Source: Clostridia bacterium
Lineage (GTDB): Bacteria > Bacillota > Clostridia > Christensenellales > Aristaeellaceae
Length of the DNA: 7,997 nt
Direction: 5' to 3'
Assembly (NCBI GenBank): GCA_900754755.1
Contig: CAAEEC010000258.1
Span: 1-7,997 of the forward strand
The notes beneath the pieces were generated by a model that was not told the origin of the DNA, ran no database searches, and saw only the letters and a list, made by a program, of their open reading frames with translations. This document shows positions 1-7,165 of the stretch, piece by piece. The translations under genes and the position numbers were made by a program. Position 1 is the stretch's first letter, and the number at the start of each line of letters is the position of its first letter.

Positions 1-67
1 GGCTTTTGCGGAGGCCATGCTCGGGCGGATCGAACGAGAATGGGAGGAAAAGAACGGCGCGCATTAG
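1..67 (+). CDS. C-terminal end of an unidentified upstream gene (partial)
   Basis: Read from base 2, the frame gives 21 residues ending GRIEREWEEKNGAH, then TAG at 65-67. The tail is charged, probably helical, and rich in Glu and Arg. The codons match the GC-rich usage of the genes downstream, so this is probably the true end of a gene that starts outside the window. There is too little sequence to name a family. Soluble proteins and sugar-binding lipoproteins both often end in such a helix, but that is only a possibility. Its stop lies 5 nt before the hydrophobic frame that begins at 72. Confidence 0.5.
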   Translation, partial: AFAEAMLGRIEREWEEKNGAH

Positions 68-71
68 GGAA

Positions 72-224
72 TTGTGGGCGAGCGCGTTGGCGTTCCTGCA
101 ATGGGGTGCGCCGTTTCTCTTTGCGTTCGCCGGATTTGCGTCATTTGGGACGCGGTGAAAAGACGTCGTTTATGGCTTGGCAGCCGCGTTGAGCCTGCTG
201 GTACTGGTACTGGCGCAGTGGTGA
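72..224 (+). pseudogene. Two-helix hydrophobic reading frame interrupted by an in-frame TGA
   Basis: One frame running from a TTG at 72 to TGA at 222-224 encodes two hydrophobic stretches. The first includes WASALAFLQWGAPFLFAFAG and the second includes YGLAAALSLLVLVLAQW. They are separated only by a TGA at 156-158, after Gly-Thr-Arg, and no frame change is needed. Codon choice (GCG, CTG, TTC, GGC) is like that of the real genes here. TGA is the normal stop of several genes in this window and TGG encodes Trp, so reassignment of TGA to Trp is unlikely. No good ribosome binding site precedes the TTG: AGGGA at 66-70 is almost touching it, and GGGAGG at 42-47 is too far away. It could be a decayed small membrane protein, a single-base sequencing error (TGG to TGA), or chance. 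A CTGGTA tandem repeat (about 195-212) lies in the second helix. Confidence 0.35.
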
Positions 225-300
225 ACGGTTCCCCTTCTGTGCTGTGCGCATGGAAGGGGCGTTTTGCAAAAACTGGCGGGGAAAAAGGATGGAGGAAAAG

Positions 301-1812
301 ATGTTGTATCACGATGCGCCGCGCGCATGGGCAGAGGGAGAACTTGCGCGCCGGATTGAACAGAACGCTTTGCGCCTGATGCAGGACGATTATGACATTC
401 CCGCCGGGCACGAAATGAACCAGCGGGAATGGCCGGGGGATTTTCGTGGCCGCGCGCTATTGGCCCTGGCGCAACACGCCGCATATGGCAGCTCTACCGC
501 CGCGCGGCGCGACGCGCTGCTGGCGGATACGCTGCGTTGCCTGTCGCTCCGGGGGTATCTGGGCGAAGAGGTAGGCGGCGTGGTAAACGAGCAACAGCTG
601 GCGGGGCACAGTTGGCTGTTGCGCGCGCTGGTTGCTTGCGCGCAACAGGGCGCGCAGGAGGCGGCTGCCGCGGCAGAACGCCTGTTTGAAACGCTGTTTT
701 TGCCCTGCGCTGCGGCGCTGGACGCGTATCCCCTAAAGCGCGTGCGCACGAACGCGGGCCAGCCCAGCGGCGAGTTGGAATCGGGCGTGGAGAACGGCTG
801 GCGCCTGTCCACGGACGTTGGATGCGCGTTCATTGCGTTGGATGGCCTGAGCGCGTACTATGCGTTTTCGCGGGACGCGCGCGCGCAAAACGCGCTGACC
901 GCCATGTTGCGCTTGTTTGCGCGCATCGATCCGGAGGAAGTGCGCATGCAGACACACGCTACGCTCACCGCGCTGCGCGGCGCGTTGCGCGCCTATCGCC
1001 TGGGCGGAGACGAACGCCTGCTCGCGCTGGTGCGCGAGCGTTTCGCCGCCTATTGCGCACGCGCGCAGACGGTGAACTTTGCCAATTACAATTGGTTTGG
1101 GCGGCCCCAATGGACGGAACCCTGCGGCGTGGTGGATTCGCTGATGCTGGCGCAGGATCTGTTTGGAGAAACGGGCGAACGTTCCTGGCTCAGGCTGGCG
1201 AACCGGATCTTCTTTAATGGCCTGCTGAGCAGCCAGCGCGAAAACGGCGGCTTTGGCTGCGACAGCTGCGTTACGCGCGATGGCAGGCAGCCTTTGCTGG
1301 AAGCGCACAAAGGCGCTTATGAGGCCTACTGGTGCTGCAGCATGCGCGGGGCGGAAGGGCTGATGGCTGCGGCGCATGGGGGCGCCTTTGAGCGCGAAGG
1401 AGAGATCGTCCTCGCGCTGCGCGGCGCGGGCCGCTATTCCCTGGAACAGGCTGAGGTGCAAATTCGCGGGGATTTCCCCTGGGAAGAAAAGGTGAAAATC
1501 GCCTTCACGGGCGTGCGCGCGCCCTTTATGCTGCGCGTGCTTTTGCCGCAGGGGGTACAGGCGTGCGATTGGCCGGAAGGCGCGCGGCGGGAAGAAAACG
1601 ATCTGCTGCTGCGCGTGGCGCGCGATGGCGTGGTATCCCTGGCGCTGGAAATGCCCGTGCGCAGGGAAGCGCTCCCCGGCGGCGGGCATACGCTGTGGCG
1701 CGGAGATTTGTTGCTGGGCGGCGGGGACGAGGCAACGGCGCAACCGGTGGCCCTGCGGCAACATTGGGCGCGGGAGGCGCTGGAGCGGCGGCCCCTGCGG
1801 CTGATCTTTTGA
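301..1812 (+). CDS. GH127/DUF1680-family protein (beta-L-arabinofuranosidase-like), short cytosolic form
   Basis: The product is 503 aa from ATG 301. That start is chosen because GGAGG at 291-295 sits 5 nt upstream; an ATG at 289 and a GTG at 244 are in frame but have weaker sites. There is no signal peptide, so the enzyme is probably cytosolic. The N-terminal two thirds look like an alpha-helical (alpha/alpha)6 barrel. The family's metal/nucleophile centre is recognisable: Glu273 and Cys275 in WTEPCGVVDS, and the Cys345-Cys346 pair in YWCCSMRGAEG. They correspond to the Zn ligands and the nucleophilic Cys of the characterised Bifidobacterium enzyme HypBA1. A beta-rich C-terminal part starts near DFPWEEKVKI. 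Family members are usually 600-650 aa, so this one is short. The acid/base Glu, expected about 16 residues before the E-x-C motif, is replaced by Thr257 within an NFANYNWFGRP segment, so substrate and even activity are uncertain. The next gene starts 16 nt after the stop, suggesting co-transcription. Confidence 0.8.
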   Translation: MLYHDAPRAWAEGELARRIEQNALRLMQDDYDIPAGHEMNQREWPGDFRGRALLALAQHAAYGSSTAARRDALLADTLRCLSLRGYLGEEVGGVVNEQQLAGHSWLLRALVACAQQGAQEAAAAAERLFETLFLPCAAALDAYPLKRVRTNAGQPSGELESGVENGWRLSTDVGCAFIALDGLSAYYAFSRDARAQNALTAMLRLFARIDPEEVRMQTHATLTALRGALRAYRLGGDERLLALVRERFAAYCARAQTVNFANYNWFGRPQWTEPCGVVDSLMLAQDLFGETGERSWLRLANRIFFNGLLSSQRENGGFGCDSCVTRDGRQPLLEAHKGAYEAYWCCSMRGAEGLMAAAHGGAFEREGEIVLALRGAGRYSLEQAEVQIRGDFPWEEKVKIAFTGVRAPFMLRVLLPQGVQACDWPEGARREENDLLLRVARDGVVSLALEMPVRREALPGGGHTLWRGDLLLGGGDEATAQPVALRQHWAREALERRPLRLIF

Positions 1813-1828
1813 GCGGGTGGAGAATCGT

Positions 1829-2560
1829 ATGTGCAGGGGCTTATCCATCGCCATTTGCGAAGACGTTCCATCGGAGCGGGAACTGCTGCTCTCCCTGGCG
1901 CGCGATTGGGCGCGGGGCGCGGGCGCGCACGTTTCCCTCGAGGCGTTTGCCTCGGCGGAGGCGCTTGTCTTTCACCGCGCCGGAGGGAAGGAATTCGATC
2001 TTTTGCTGCTGGACATTGGGATGCGCGGCATGAGCGGCATGGAACTGGCGCGCGAACTGCGCGCGCAGGGGTGCGGGGCGCAAATCGTTTTTATCACCGG
2101 GTACGCGGATTGCATGGCGGAAGGATACGATGTGGGCGCGCTCCATTATCTGCTCAAGCCGGTTTCGCGGGAAAAGCTCTTTTCCGTGCTGGACAGGGCG
2201 CGCGCCCATTTGCCCAAACCCCGGCGCGCGGTGCTCCTGCCCTGCGGCGATGGGACGGCGCGCCTTTTTGCGGAGGAAATCCTCTATGCCGAGGTGTTTT
2301 CCCACAGCATGGTTTTTCACGCGGATGGCGCGCGCTTTGAGGCGCGCATGACGGTCGCGCAGGCGCAGGCGGCGCTGGGCGAGGGCTTTGTGCGTTGCCA
2401 CCGCTCGTATATCGTGAATCTGTGCCGTGTACGGCAGATTCGCAAAACCGATTTGCTGCTGGACGATGGCCGCACGGTTCCGCTCGCGCGTCGGGCCTGG
2501 CCGGAGGTGAACCGGGCGTTTTTGGCGCTGTGCCGGGAGGAAATCCATGAAGATCCTTGA
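1829..2560 (+). CDS. LytTR-family response regulator
   Basis: The product is 243 aa. ATG 1829 is preferred because GGAG at 1819-1822 gives a 6-nt spacing; a GTG at 1817 lies in frame but overlaps this site. Residues 5-120 form a CheY-like receiver: acidic pair Glu11-Asp12, phospho-acceptor Asp62 in LLLLDIGMRGMSG, switch Thr90 in FITGYAD, and Lys110 in LLKPVS. Residues of about 130-240 match the LytTR DNA-binding domain, with features such as EILYAEVFSHSMVFH and the conserved FVRCHRSYIVNL stretch. This is the AgrA/VirR type of regulator, which usually activates promoters through paired direct repeats. It overlaps the kinase gene by 14 nt, so the two are very likely translationally coupled and act as a pair. 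Probable targets are the ABC genes downstream, perhaps through the promoter at about 3267-3275 (inference). Confidence 0.95.
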   Translation: MCRGLSIAICEDVPSERELLLSLARDWARGAGAHVSLEAFASAEALVFHRAGGKEFDLLLLDIGMRGMSGMELARELRAQGCGAQIVFITGYADCMAEGYDVGALHYLLKPVSREKLFSVLDRARAHLPKPRRAVLLPCGDGTARLFAEEILYAEVFSHSMVFHADGARFEARMTVAQAQAALGEGFVRCHRSYIVNLCRVRQIRKTDLLLDDGRTVPLARRAWPEVNRAFLALCREEIHEDP

Positions 2561-3224
2561 TGCCCTGCTTGCGCGCTGGATGGAAGGGCGCGTTGCGAAA
2601 TATCAGAGCGCGCTCATGGCGCGGCACTGCGAGGAAGTGCAGCACATTTATGCCACCATGCGCGCCTGGCGGCACGATTATCACAACCATATCCAGGCGA
2701 TGCTCGCGCTCGTAGACGAACCGGACGAGCTGCGCGCCTATCTCTCCGCGCTCAACGACGATTTGGCGCGGGTCGATCCCGTGCTCAAAACCGGCAACCT
2801 CATGGTCGATGCCATTCTAAATAGCAAGCTTTCGCTCATTCGCGCGCGCGGCGTCGCGGTGAGCGCCAAGGCCGCCTTGCCGCCGGCGGTGCGCGTGCCG
2901 CCGGTGGATCTGTGCGCCATCGTGGGCAACCTGCTCGACAACGCACTGGAGGCGTGCCTGCGCCAGGGAGAGGGGCAGGAGCGCTTTATCCGCGTGTATA
3001 TGGGGGTTTTGAAAGAGCAGCTTTACATTTCCGTTGTGAACACCATGGCCGGTGGGCGCGCACACGCCCTGCGCAGCGAAAAGGGCGAGGGGCATGGGCT
3101 GGGGCTGGGCCGCGTGGATGGGCTCGTGAGCAAGCACGGCGGTTTTGTCAACCGCCAGCAAGAGGAGGGCGTTTTCGCCACGGAAATCCTGCTGCCCCTG
3201 CCATCCGCGCCGTTTGCGCCATAG
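2547..3224 (+). CDS. GHKL-domain sensor histidine kinase without membrane segments
   Basis: The product is 225 aa from ATG 2547, with GGGAGG at 2535-2540 and a 6-nt spacing. The protein begins directly with a short helical, probably coiled-coil stretch (residues 1-38) leading to the phospho-acceptor motif WRHDYHNHI, where His43 is the probable site. The ATPase part follows: N-box with Asn127 and Asn131 in NLLDNALEAC, and a G-box around GEGHGLGLGRV (180-189). This is the AgrC/VirS-like GHKL class that partners LytTR regulators. Members of that class usually carry five to seven N-terminal transmembrane helices and are about 400-450 aa. Here these are absent, and no hydrophobic stretch is long enough to cross a membrane. 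The kinase must sense a cytoplasmic signal, be driven by a partner protein, or be a shortened form. The clean ribosome binding site and the overlap with the regulator argue against a recent truncation. Confidence 0.92.
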   Translation: MKILDALLARWMEGRVAKYQSALMARHCEEVQHIYATMRAWRHDYHNHIQAMLALVDEPDELRAYLSALNDDLARVDPVLKTGNLMVDAILNSKLSLIRARGVAVSAKAALPPAVRVPPVDLCAIVGNLLDNALEACLRQGEGQERFIRVYMGVLKEQLYISVVNTMAGGRAHALRSEKGEGHGLGLGRVDGLVSKHGGFVNRQQEEGVFATEILLPLPSAPFAP

Positions 3225-3266
3225 GGCCGCCGTCCGCGACAGATTTTCCGCGTCGCCGGGAAAGGA

Positions 3267-3275
3267 TGGTATACT
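3267..3275 (+). promoter_or_regulatory. Probable extended -10 promoter before the ABC genes
   Basis: The sequence TGGTATACT has TG at 3267-3268, one base, then TATACT at 3270-3275 (5 of 6 matches to TATAAT), which is the extended -10 pattern. The upstream T-run near 3244-3247 is only a poor -35 match, which extended -10 promoters tolerate. Transcription would begin near 3282, just ahead of the ribosome binding site at 3286-3291, giving a very short leader. This would let the exporter pair be expressed separately from the regulators. Confidence 0.45.
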
Positions 3276-3297
3276 GGGCGTGAAAGGGGGGAATTCC

Positions 3298-5127
3298 ATG
3301 CGGGCGAAAGAGAAAGGGAAGGGCCGCTCACTCCTGCGCAACCTGCGCTTTTGCCTGGCGAGCACGCGCCAATGCGCGCCGCTGCTGTTGCCCCTTTGCG
3401 CGCTGAGCGCAGCTTGCAGCGCCAGCACGGCGCTGCTCAACACCTTTTTGCCCAGGGCCGCGATCGACGCCATTTTGCGGGGAAACGCCAGGACGCTCCT
3501 GCTGTGCGTGCTCGCCTTCACCCTGCCGCTGGCGCTGCTGGGCTGCGCGGGAGGGTTCCTGGAAAAGTACATCTATTTTTGCAAATTCCGCATGAACGCC
3601 TACTATCTGCGGCGCGTCGCGCACAAGGGACTGACGGCGGACTATTGCAGCCAGGAGGAAGACGCGTTTCGCCAGCTGCAGGCGGAATGCTTTCAAAGCT
3701 GCAATGGCAATTTTTCGCCGTTTACGCAGGTCTATGGCGTGCTCACAGACATGCTGCTCAGCAGCGTGGGGCTATGCGTCTATTTCGCGTTGCTTGCGCA
3801 ACTCAATCCCTGGCTCGTGCTGTATCTGCTGGCGACCGGCGCGGCGAGCTTTGCCTTCAACCGGCGGGTGCTGCGCTGGACGGAGGCGAACGCGGAGGAA
3901 AGAATGGCCTGCCAGCAAAGGGCCATATACATCAGCGGCGTGGCGGGGAACGTGGCGTTCGGCAAGGACATCCGCCTCTATGCCATGGGGCCGTGGCTGA
4001 ACGCCGCGTATCAAAATGTGCTGCGGGCGCTTTCGCGCTGGTACGCGCGCTATGCGCGCAAGGTGTTTGGCGCGGCGGCGGGCGATTGCACGCTGTCCCT
4101 GTTGCGGGAGGGCGCAGCCTACGCGTTCCTTTTGCACCGGGTGCTGGCGGGGCGCATGGGCGCGGGGGATTTCACGCTGTATTTCGCCGCGGTTTCCGGC
4201 TTTTCGCTCTATCTGGGCACGTTTTTGGCGCAGGCGCACGCGCTGGGCCGCTTGAATCTGTCCTTCAGCCATTTGCACGAGTATCTATTCTATCCCGAAA
4301 CATACCGCCGCGCGGGCGGTCTCGAATGCGATCCCTACGCCGCGCCGCAAGCCATCGAGCTGAAAGGGGTTTCCTACCGCTATCCCGGCGCGCAGGAGGA
4401 CGCGCTTTTCGATGTTGCGCTCACCATCCGCCCGGGCGAGCACGTTGCGCTCGTGGGGCTCAACGGCGCGGGCAAAACCACGCTGGCCAAGCTGATTTGC
4501 GGCCTCATCGATCCCACGCAGGGCGAGGTCTGCTATGGCGGCGTGAACGTGAAGGAATACAACCGGGAAAGCTATTACCGCCTGTTTTCCGCGGTGTTTC
4601 AGGAGCATAGCCTGTTGCCGGTGCGCCTGGCGGAGATCGTTTCGGCGTGCGCGCCGGAGGAAACGGACGCCGCGCGCGTGGAGGCGTGCCTGCGCCGCGC
4701 CGGGCTGTGGGAGAAAATCGCCGCCCTGCCGCAGGGGATGGACAGCCAGTTTGGCCGCGCGATTTTTGATGATGGCGTGGAATTTTCCGGCGGCGAGGTG
4801 CAAAAGCTGCTGTTTGCCCGCGCGCTGTATCGCGACGCGCCCTTTGTCCTTTTGGACGAACCCACCGCCGCGCTCGATCCTCTGGCGGAAAGCCGCCTGT
4901 ATCAGACGTATGCCGAAACCATGCGCGGCAAATCGGCGCTCTTTATTTCGCACCGGCTGGCCTCCACGCGTTTTTGCGACCGGATCCTTTTGCTGGAAAA
5001 CGGGGCGATTGTGGAAGAGGGTACGCACGAATCGCTGCTCAAAATGGGCGGCCGGTATGCCCAGCTGTTCGAAACGCAGGCGCGCTGGTACCGCGATCCT
5101 CCGGCGGGAGAGGAGGGAGCGCCATGA
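3298..5127 (+). CDS. ABC half-transporter 1 (membrane domain fused to ATPase)
   Basis: The product is 609 aa from ATG 3298, with a G-run at 3286-3291 as ribosome binding site; earlier in-frame starts would lie inside the kinase gene. It is an MdlB/exporter-type ABC protein. The membrane domain spans about residues 25-310, with helix pairs near 27-88, 142-185 and 258-310. The ATPase follows: Walker A GLNGAGKT (387-394, Lys393), Q-loop VFQEHSLLP, signature FSGGE (496-500, in place of the usual LSGGQ), Walker B LLDEPTAALDP with Asp520 and catalytic Glu521, and H-loop His552 in ISHRLAS. There is no N-terminal C39 peptidase domain, so it does not process leader peptides itself. The part before the ATPase is unusually rich in cysteine (14 residues). 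The stop overlaps the next start (ATGA), so the two subunits probably form a heterodimer. The substrate is unknown; drug, lipid or peptide export are all possible. Confidence 0.92.
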   Translation: MRAKEKGKGRSLLRNLRFCLASTRQCAPLLLPLCALSAACSASTALLNTFLPRAAIDAILRGNARTLLLCVLAFTLPLALLGCAGGFLEKYIYFCKFRMNAYYLRRVAHKGLTADYCSQEEDAFRQLQAECFQSCNGNFSPFTQVYGVLTDMLLSSVGLCVYFALLAQLNPWLVLYLLATGAASFAFNRRVLRWTEANAEERMACQQRAIYISGVAGNVAFGKDIRLYAMGPWLNAAYQNVLRALSRWYARYARKVFGAAAGDCTLSLLREGAAYAFLLHRVLAGRMGAGDFTLYFAAVSGFSLYLGTFLAQAHALGRLNLSFSHLHEYLFYPETYRRAGGLECDPYAAPQAIELKGVSYRYPGAQEDALFDVALTIRPGEHVALVGLNGAGKTTLAKLICGLIDPTQGEVCYGGVNVKEYNRESYYRLFSAVFQEHSLLPVRLAEIVSACAPEETDAARVEACLRRAGLWEKIAALPQGMDSQFGRAIFDDGVEFSGGEVQKLLFARALYRDAPFVLLDEPTAALDPLAESRLYQTYAETMRGKSALFISHRLASTRFCDRILLLENGAIVEEGTHESLLKMGGRYAQLFETQARWYRDPPAGEEGAP

Positions 5128-6986
5128 AACGCAGGGAACGGATGCCGCTCAAAAAGCGCGCCGCCCTCACCGCGCGCGGCTACCGCATGCTCGGCAGTTA
5201 TTGCCCCGGCCTCGTGCGCGATAAGGCGCTCTGCGCGCTGATCCTGGCCGTGCAGCCCCTGTTTACCGTGTGGTTTTCGGCGCGGATCCTGGATGAAATC
5301 GCCGGATCGCGCCGCGCAGAGATCCTGCTGGGTTACGCGCTTGCTACGCTGGCGGGCAACTTTGTGCTGCAGCTGTTCAAAAGCGCTGTGGAAAAGGTGT
5401 GCGGCCAGAAGGAAGCGCAGATGTGGGCGCTGTTTGGCAAGGTCTTTTCCGATAAGCAGATGCGCATGGACTATGTGGATTTGGAAAACGCGCGCGTGCA
5501 GGCGCAGAAAAAGCAGGCCGAGGAAAACCTCTTCATGTTTGGCAATGGGCTGGCGCAATTGGTGTGGGGCACCACGGGGCTGGTGCGGGGCGCGGTGAGC
5601 CTGGCGGCCTCCGCGGCGATGACCGTTTCGCTGTTTCTGCAAAGCGGCCGGGTGGGCTGGCTCAATTCGCCGCTGTGGGCGCTGGCGCTGTTTTTGTGCG
5701 CGCTGCTCGCGGGCCTGTGCCAATCGTGGAGCACAGTGCGGGAAAACCAGGTGTTCGAAAAATGGTGCGCGGGCACGGTGTGGTACAACCGGGTGTTCAT
5801 GTTCTTTGGGCGCGAACTGTATATGGAGCCCGCGCGCGCCAAGGATGTGCGCATCTACGCGCAGCAGGGCGCGGCGGACCGGGCGCTGCAGGCGCTGCTC
5901 CGGCACGACGAGGCGGATTGCCGCACTTATGCGCAAATGGCCGCGTATCCGGCGCTGGGGCGGCTGGCTGTGGGGCTGAGTTATGCCCTGTCCTATGGTT
6001 TCGTGGCGCTCAAGGCGCTCTTTGGCGCGTTTGGCGTGGGCAGCGTGGTGCAATATGTGGGCGCGCTGCAACAGTTTGGCGCGGGGATTCAGGAGATGCT
6101 GTTTGTGCTGGCGGACAACGCCGTGTATTGCCGGCATCTGGAAAGCCTGTACGCGTTTTTGGATTTGCCCAACCGCAAATACCAGGGCACGCTGCCTGTG
6201 GAAAAGCGCGCGTTTTGCCAGGATGGCGATATGGAATATGAAATCGAATTGCGCAACGTGTCCTTCCGCTATCCCGGCAGCGAAGCCTGGGCGCTGCGCG
6301 GCGTCAGCGCCCGGCTTTGCGCAGGGGACAAGGTGGCCATCGTCGGGCCGAATGGCAGCGGCAAAACCACGCTTATCAAGCTGCTCTGCCGCCTGTACGA
6401 TCCCGACGAGGGCGAGATCCTGCTCAACGGCATCGATATCCGCAAATACGATTATGAGGAGTACCTGCGGCTGTTCTCTGTGGTGTTTCAGGATTTCCGC
6501 CTGCTGGCGTTCCCGCTGGGCGAAAATGTGGCCGCTTCCCAGGATGTGGACGCGCAGCGCGCGCGAGAATGCCTGGCACGCGCGGGCCTGGGCGGGCGGC
6601 TGGCCGCCATGCCGGAAGGACTGGAAACGCCCCTGTATAAGGAGGCGGGCGGCGTGGAGGTCTCTGGGGGCGAGGCGCAGAAGATCGCGCTCGCGCGGGC
6701 AGTGTATCGCCATGCGCCCTTCATCGTGCTGGATGAGCCCACCGCCGCGCTCGACCCCGTGGCCGAATTCGAGGTGTACTCGCGCTTTGATGAGATTGTG
6801 GGCGAGCGTACCGCCGTGTACATCAGCCACCGGCTGGCCTCCTGCCGCTTTTGCCGGGCAATCTGGGTGTTCGATGGGGGCCGCCTTGTGCAACAGGGCG
6901 CACATGAAGCGCTGCTGGGCGAGGAGGAGGGATTGTATGCCCGGCTGTGGCGCGCGCAGGCACAGTATTATCAGCGGGAAGGATAA
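5124..6986 (+). CDS. ABC half-transporter 2 (membrane domain fused to ATPase)
   Basis: The product is 620 aa. ATG 5124 overlaps the TGA of the preceding gene (5125-5127) and is served by AGGAGGGAG at 5111-5119, a classic coupled start. The N-terminus is basic, followed by six predicted membrane helices (about 36-58, 66-85, two within 140-190, two within 270-310). The ATPase has Walker A GPNGSGKT with Lys414, Q-loop VFQDFRLL, signature VSGGE (513-517), Walker B VLDEPTAALDP with Asp537 and Glu538, and H-loop His569 in ISHRLAS. It resembles its partner closely in the ATPase half and much less in the membrane half, as expected for an old duplication that became a heterodimer. Both subunits keep the catalytic Glu, so neither ATP site looks degenerate from its Walker B, unlike TM287/288-type exporters. 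No substrate can be inferred from sequence alone. Confidence 0.92.
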   Translation: MKRRERMPLKKRAALTARGYRMLGSYCPGLVRDKALCALILAVQPLFTVWFSARILDEIAGSRRAEILLGYALATLAGNFVLQLFKSAVEKVCGQKEAQMWALFGKVFSDKQMRMDYVDLENARVQAQKKQAEENLFMFGNGLAQLVWGTTGLVRGAVSLAASAAMTVSLFLQSGRVGWLNSPLWALALFLCALLAGLCQSWSTVRENQVFEKWCAGTVWYNRVFMFFGRELYMEPARAKDVRIYAQQGAADRALQALLRHDEADCRTYAQMAAYPALGRLAVGLSYALSYGFVALKALFGAFGVGSVVQYVGALQQFGAGIQEMLFVLADNAVYCRHLESLYAFLDLPNRKYQGTLPVEKRAFCQDGDMEYEIELRNVSFRYPGSEAWALRGVSARLCAGDKVAIVGPNGSGKTTLIKLLCRLYDPDEGEILLNGIDIRKYDYEEYLRLFSVVFQDFRLLAFPLGENVAASQDVDAQRARECLARAGLGGRLAAMPEGLETPLYKEAGGVEVSGGEAQKIALARAVYRHAPFIVLDEPTAALDPVAEFEVYSRFDEIVGERTAVYISHRLASCRFCRAIWVFDGGRLVQQGAHEALLGEEEGLYARLWRAQAQYYQREG

Positions 6987-7165
6987 AGTTTTGTGGTTTG
7001 CGCGCGCGAAACGAGGTATTGAGGCTTTTTAATTTGATTCGAAAAAGTTTACAAATGGCGGCTTCTTTTTTGTGCGGATGCGTTTATTTTCTCCGGCGCA
7101 TGGGATATAATATGAGCAGAGATAAAGAAAACTTGAGTTCTTAAAGAATAGAAAGGGTGGCTTGC
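6987..7165 (+). promoter_or_regulatory. Spacer with a TATAAT promoter for the toxin-antitoxin unit
   Basis: This gene-free spacer is clearly richer in A and T than the sequence on either side. A perfect TATAAT lies at 7106-7111. TTTATT at 7083-7088, with a 17-nt spacing, is a modest -35 (about half of TTGACA). Transcription would begin near 7118, leaving a leader of about 48 nt before the antitoxin start. AAGGGTGG at 7153-7160 is the ribosome binding site for ATG 7166. No convincing terminator for the ABC operon was found: the GTTTGCGCGCGCGAAAC stretch near 7000 does not pair through its centre and is not directly followed by a T-run. Confidence 0.6.
7138..7148. promoter_or_regulatory. Palindrome TTCTT-A-AAGAA, possible antitoxin operator
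   Basis: A perfect 5-bp inverted repeat with a one-base centre lies about 20 nt downstream of the predicted transcription start and 18 nt before the antitoxin ATG. AbrB-type antitoxins commonly repress their own promoter, often by binding AT-rich sites of this kind. The position fits, but a palindrome this short in AT-rich DNA can arise by chance. Confidence 0.25.

Noticed and set aside
74..379. 101-residue frame from GTG 74 running into the GH127-like gene
   Set aside because: Mixed composition, no motif, and it overlaps the well-supported start at 301; the hydrophobic frame from 72 fits coding better.
733..1854. 373-residue open frame on the minus strand opposite the GH127-like gene
   Set aside because: Low-complexity His/Arg/Ala-rich translation with no domain; the plus-strand frame carries recognisable motifs.
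3351..4610. 419-residue plus-strand frame inside the first ABC gene
   Set aside because: Out-of-frame shadow of the ABC gene, rich in Arg, Ala and Gly, with no ribosome binding site or motif.
4902..6905. 667-residue open frame on the minus strand opposite the second ABC gene
   Set aside because: It is the antisense of a clear ABC gene in GC-rich DNA, where stop codons are rare. The product is rich in His, Arg, Gln and Ala and shows no family motif.
6999..7030. GC-alternating stretch and T-run after the second ABC gene as a terminator
   Set aside because: The GTTT/AAAC arms do not continue pairing through the centre, and the T-run is about 10 nt away, so it does not form a standard hairpin terminator.
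7112..7144. Ten-codon frame MSRDKENLSS as a leader peptide or toxin
   Set aside because: Its ATG overlaps the region of the -10 box and precedes the predicted transcript start, and it has no ribosome binding site.
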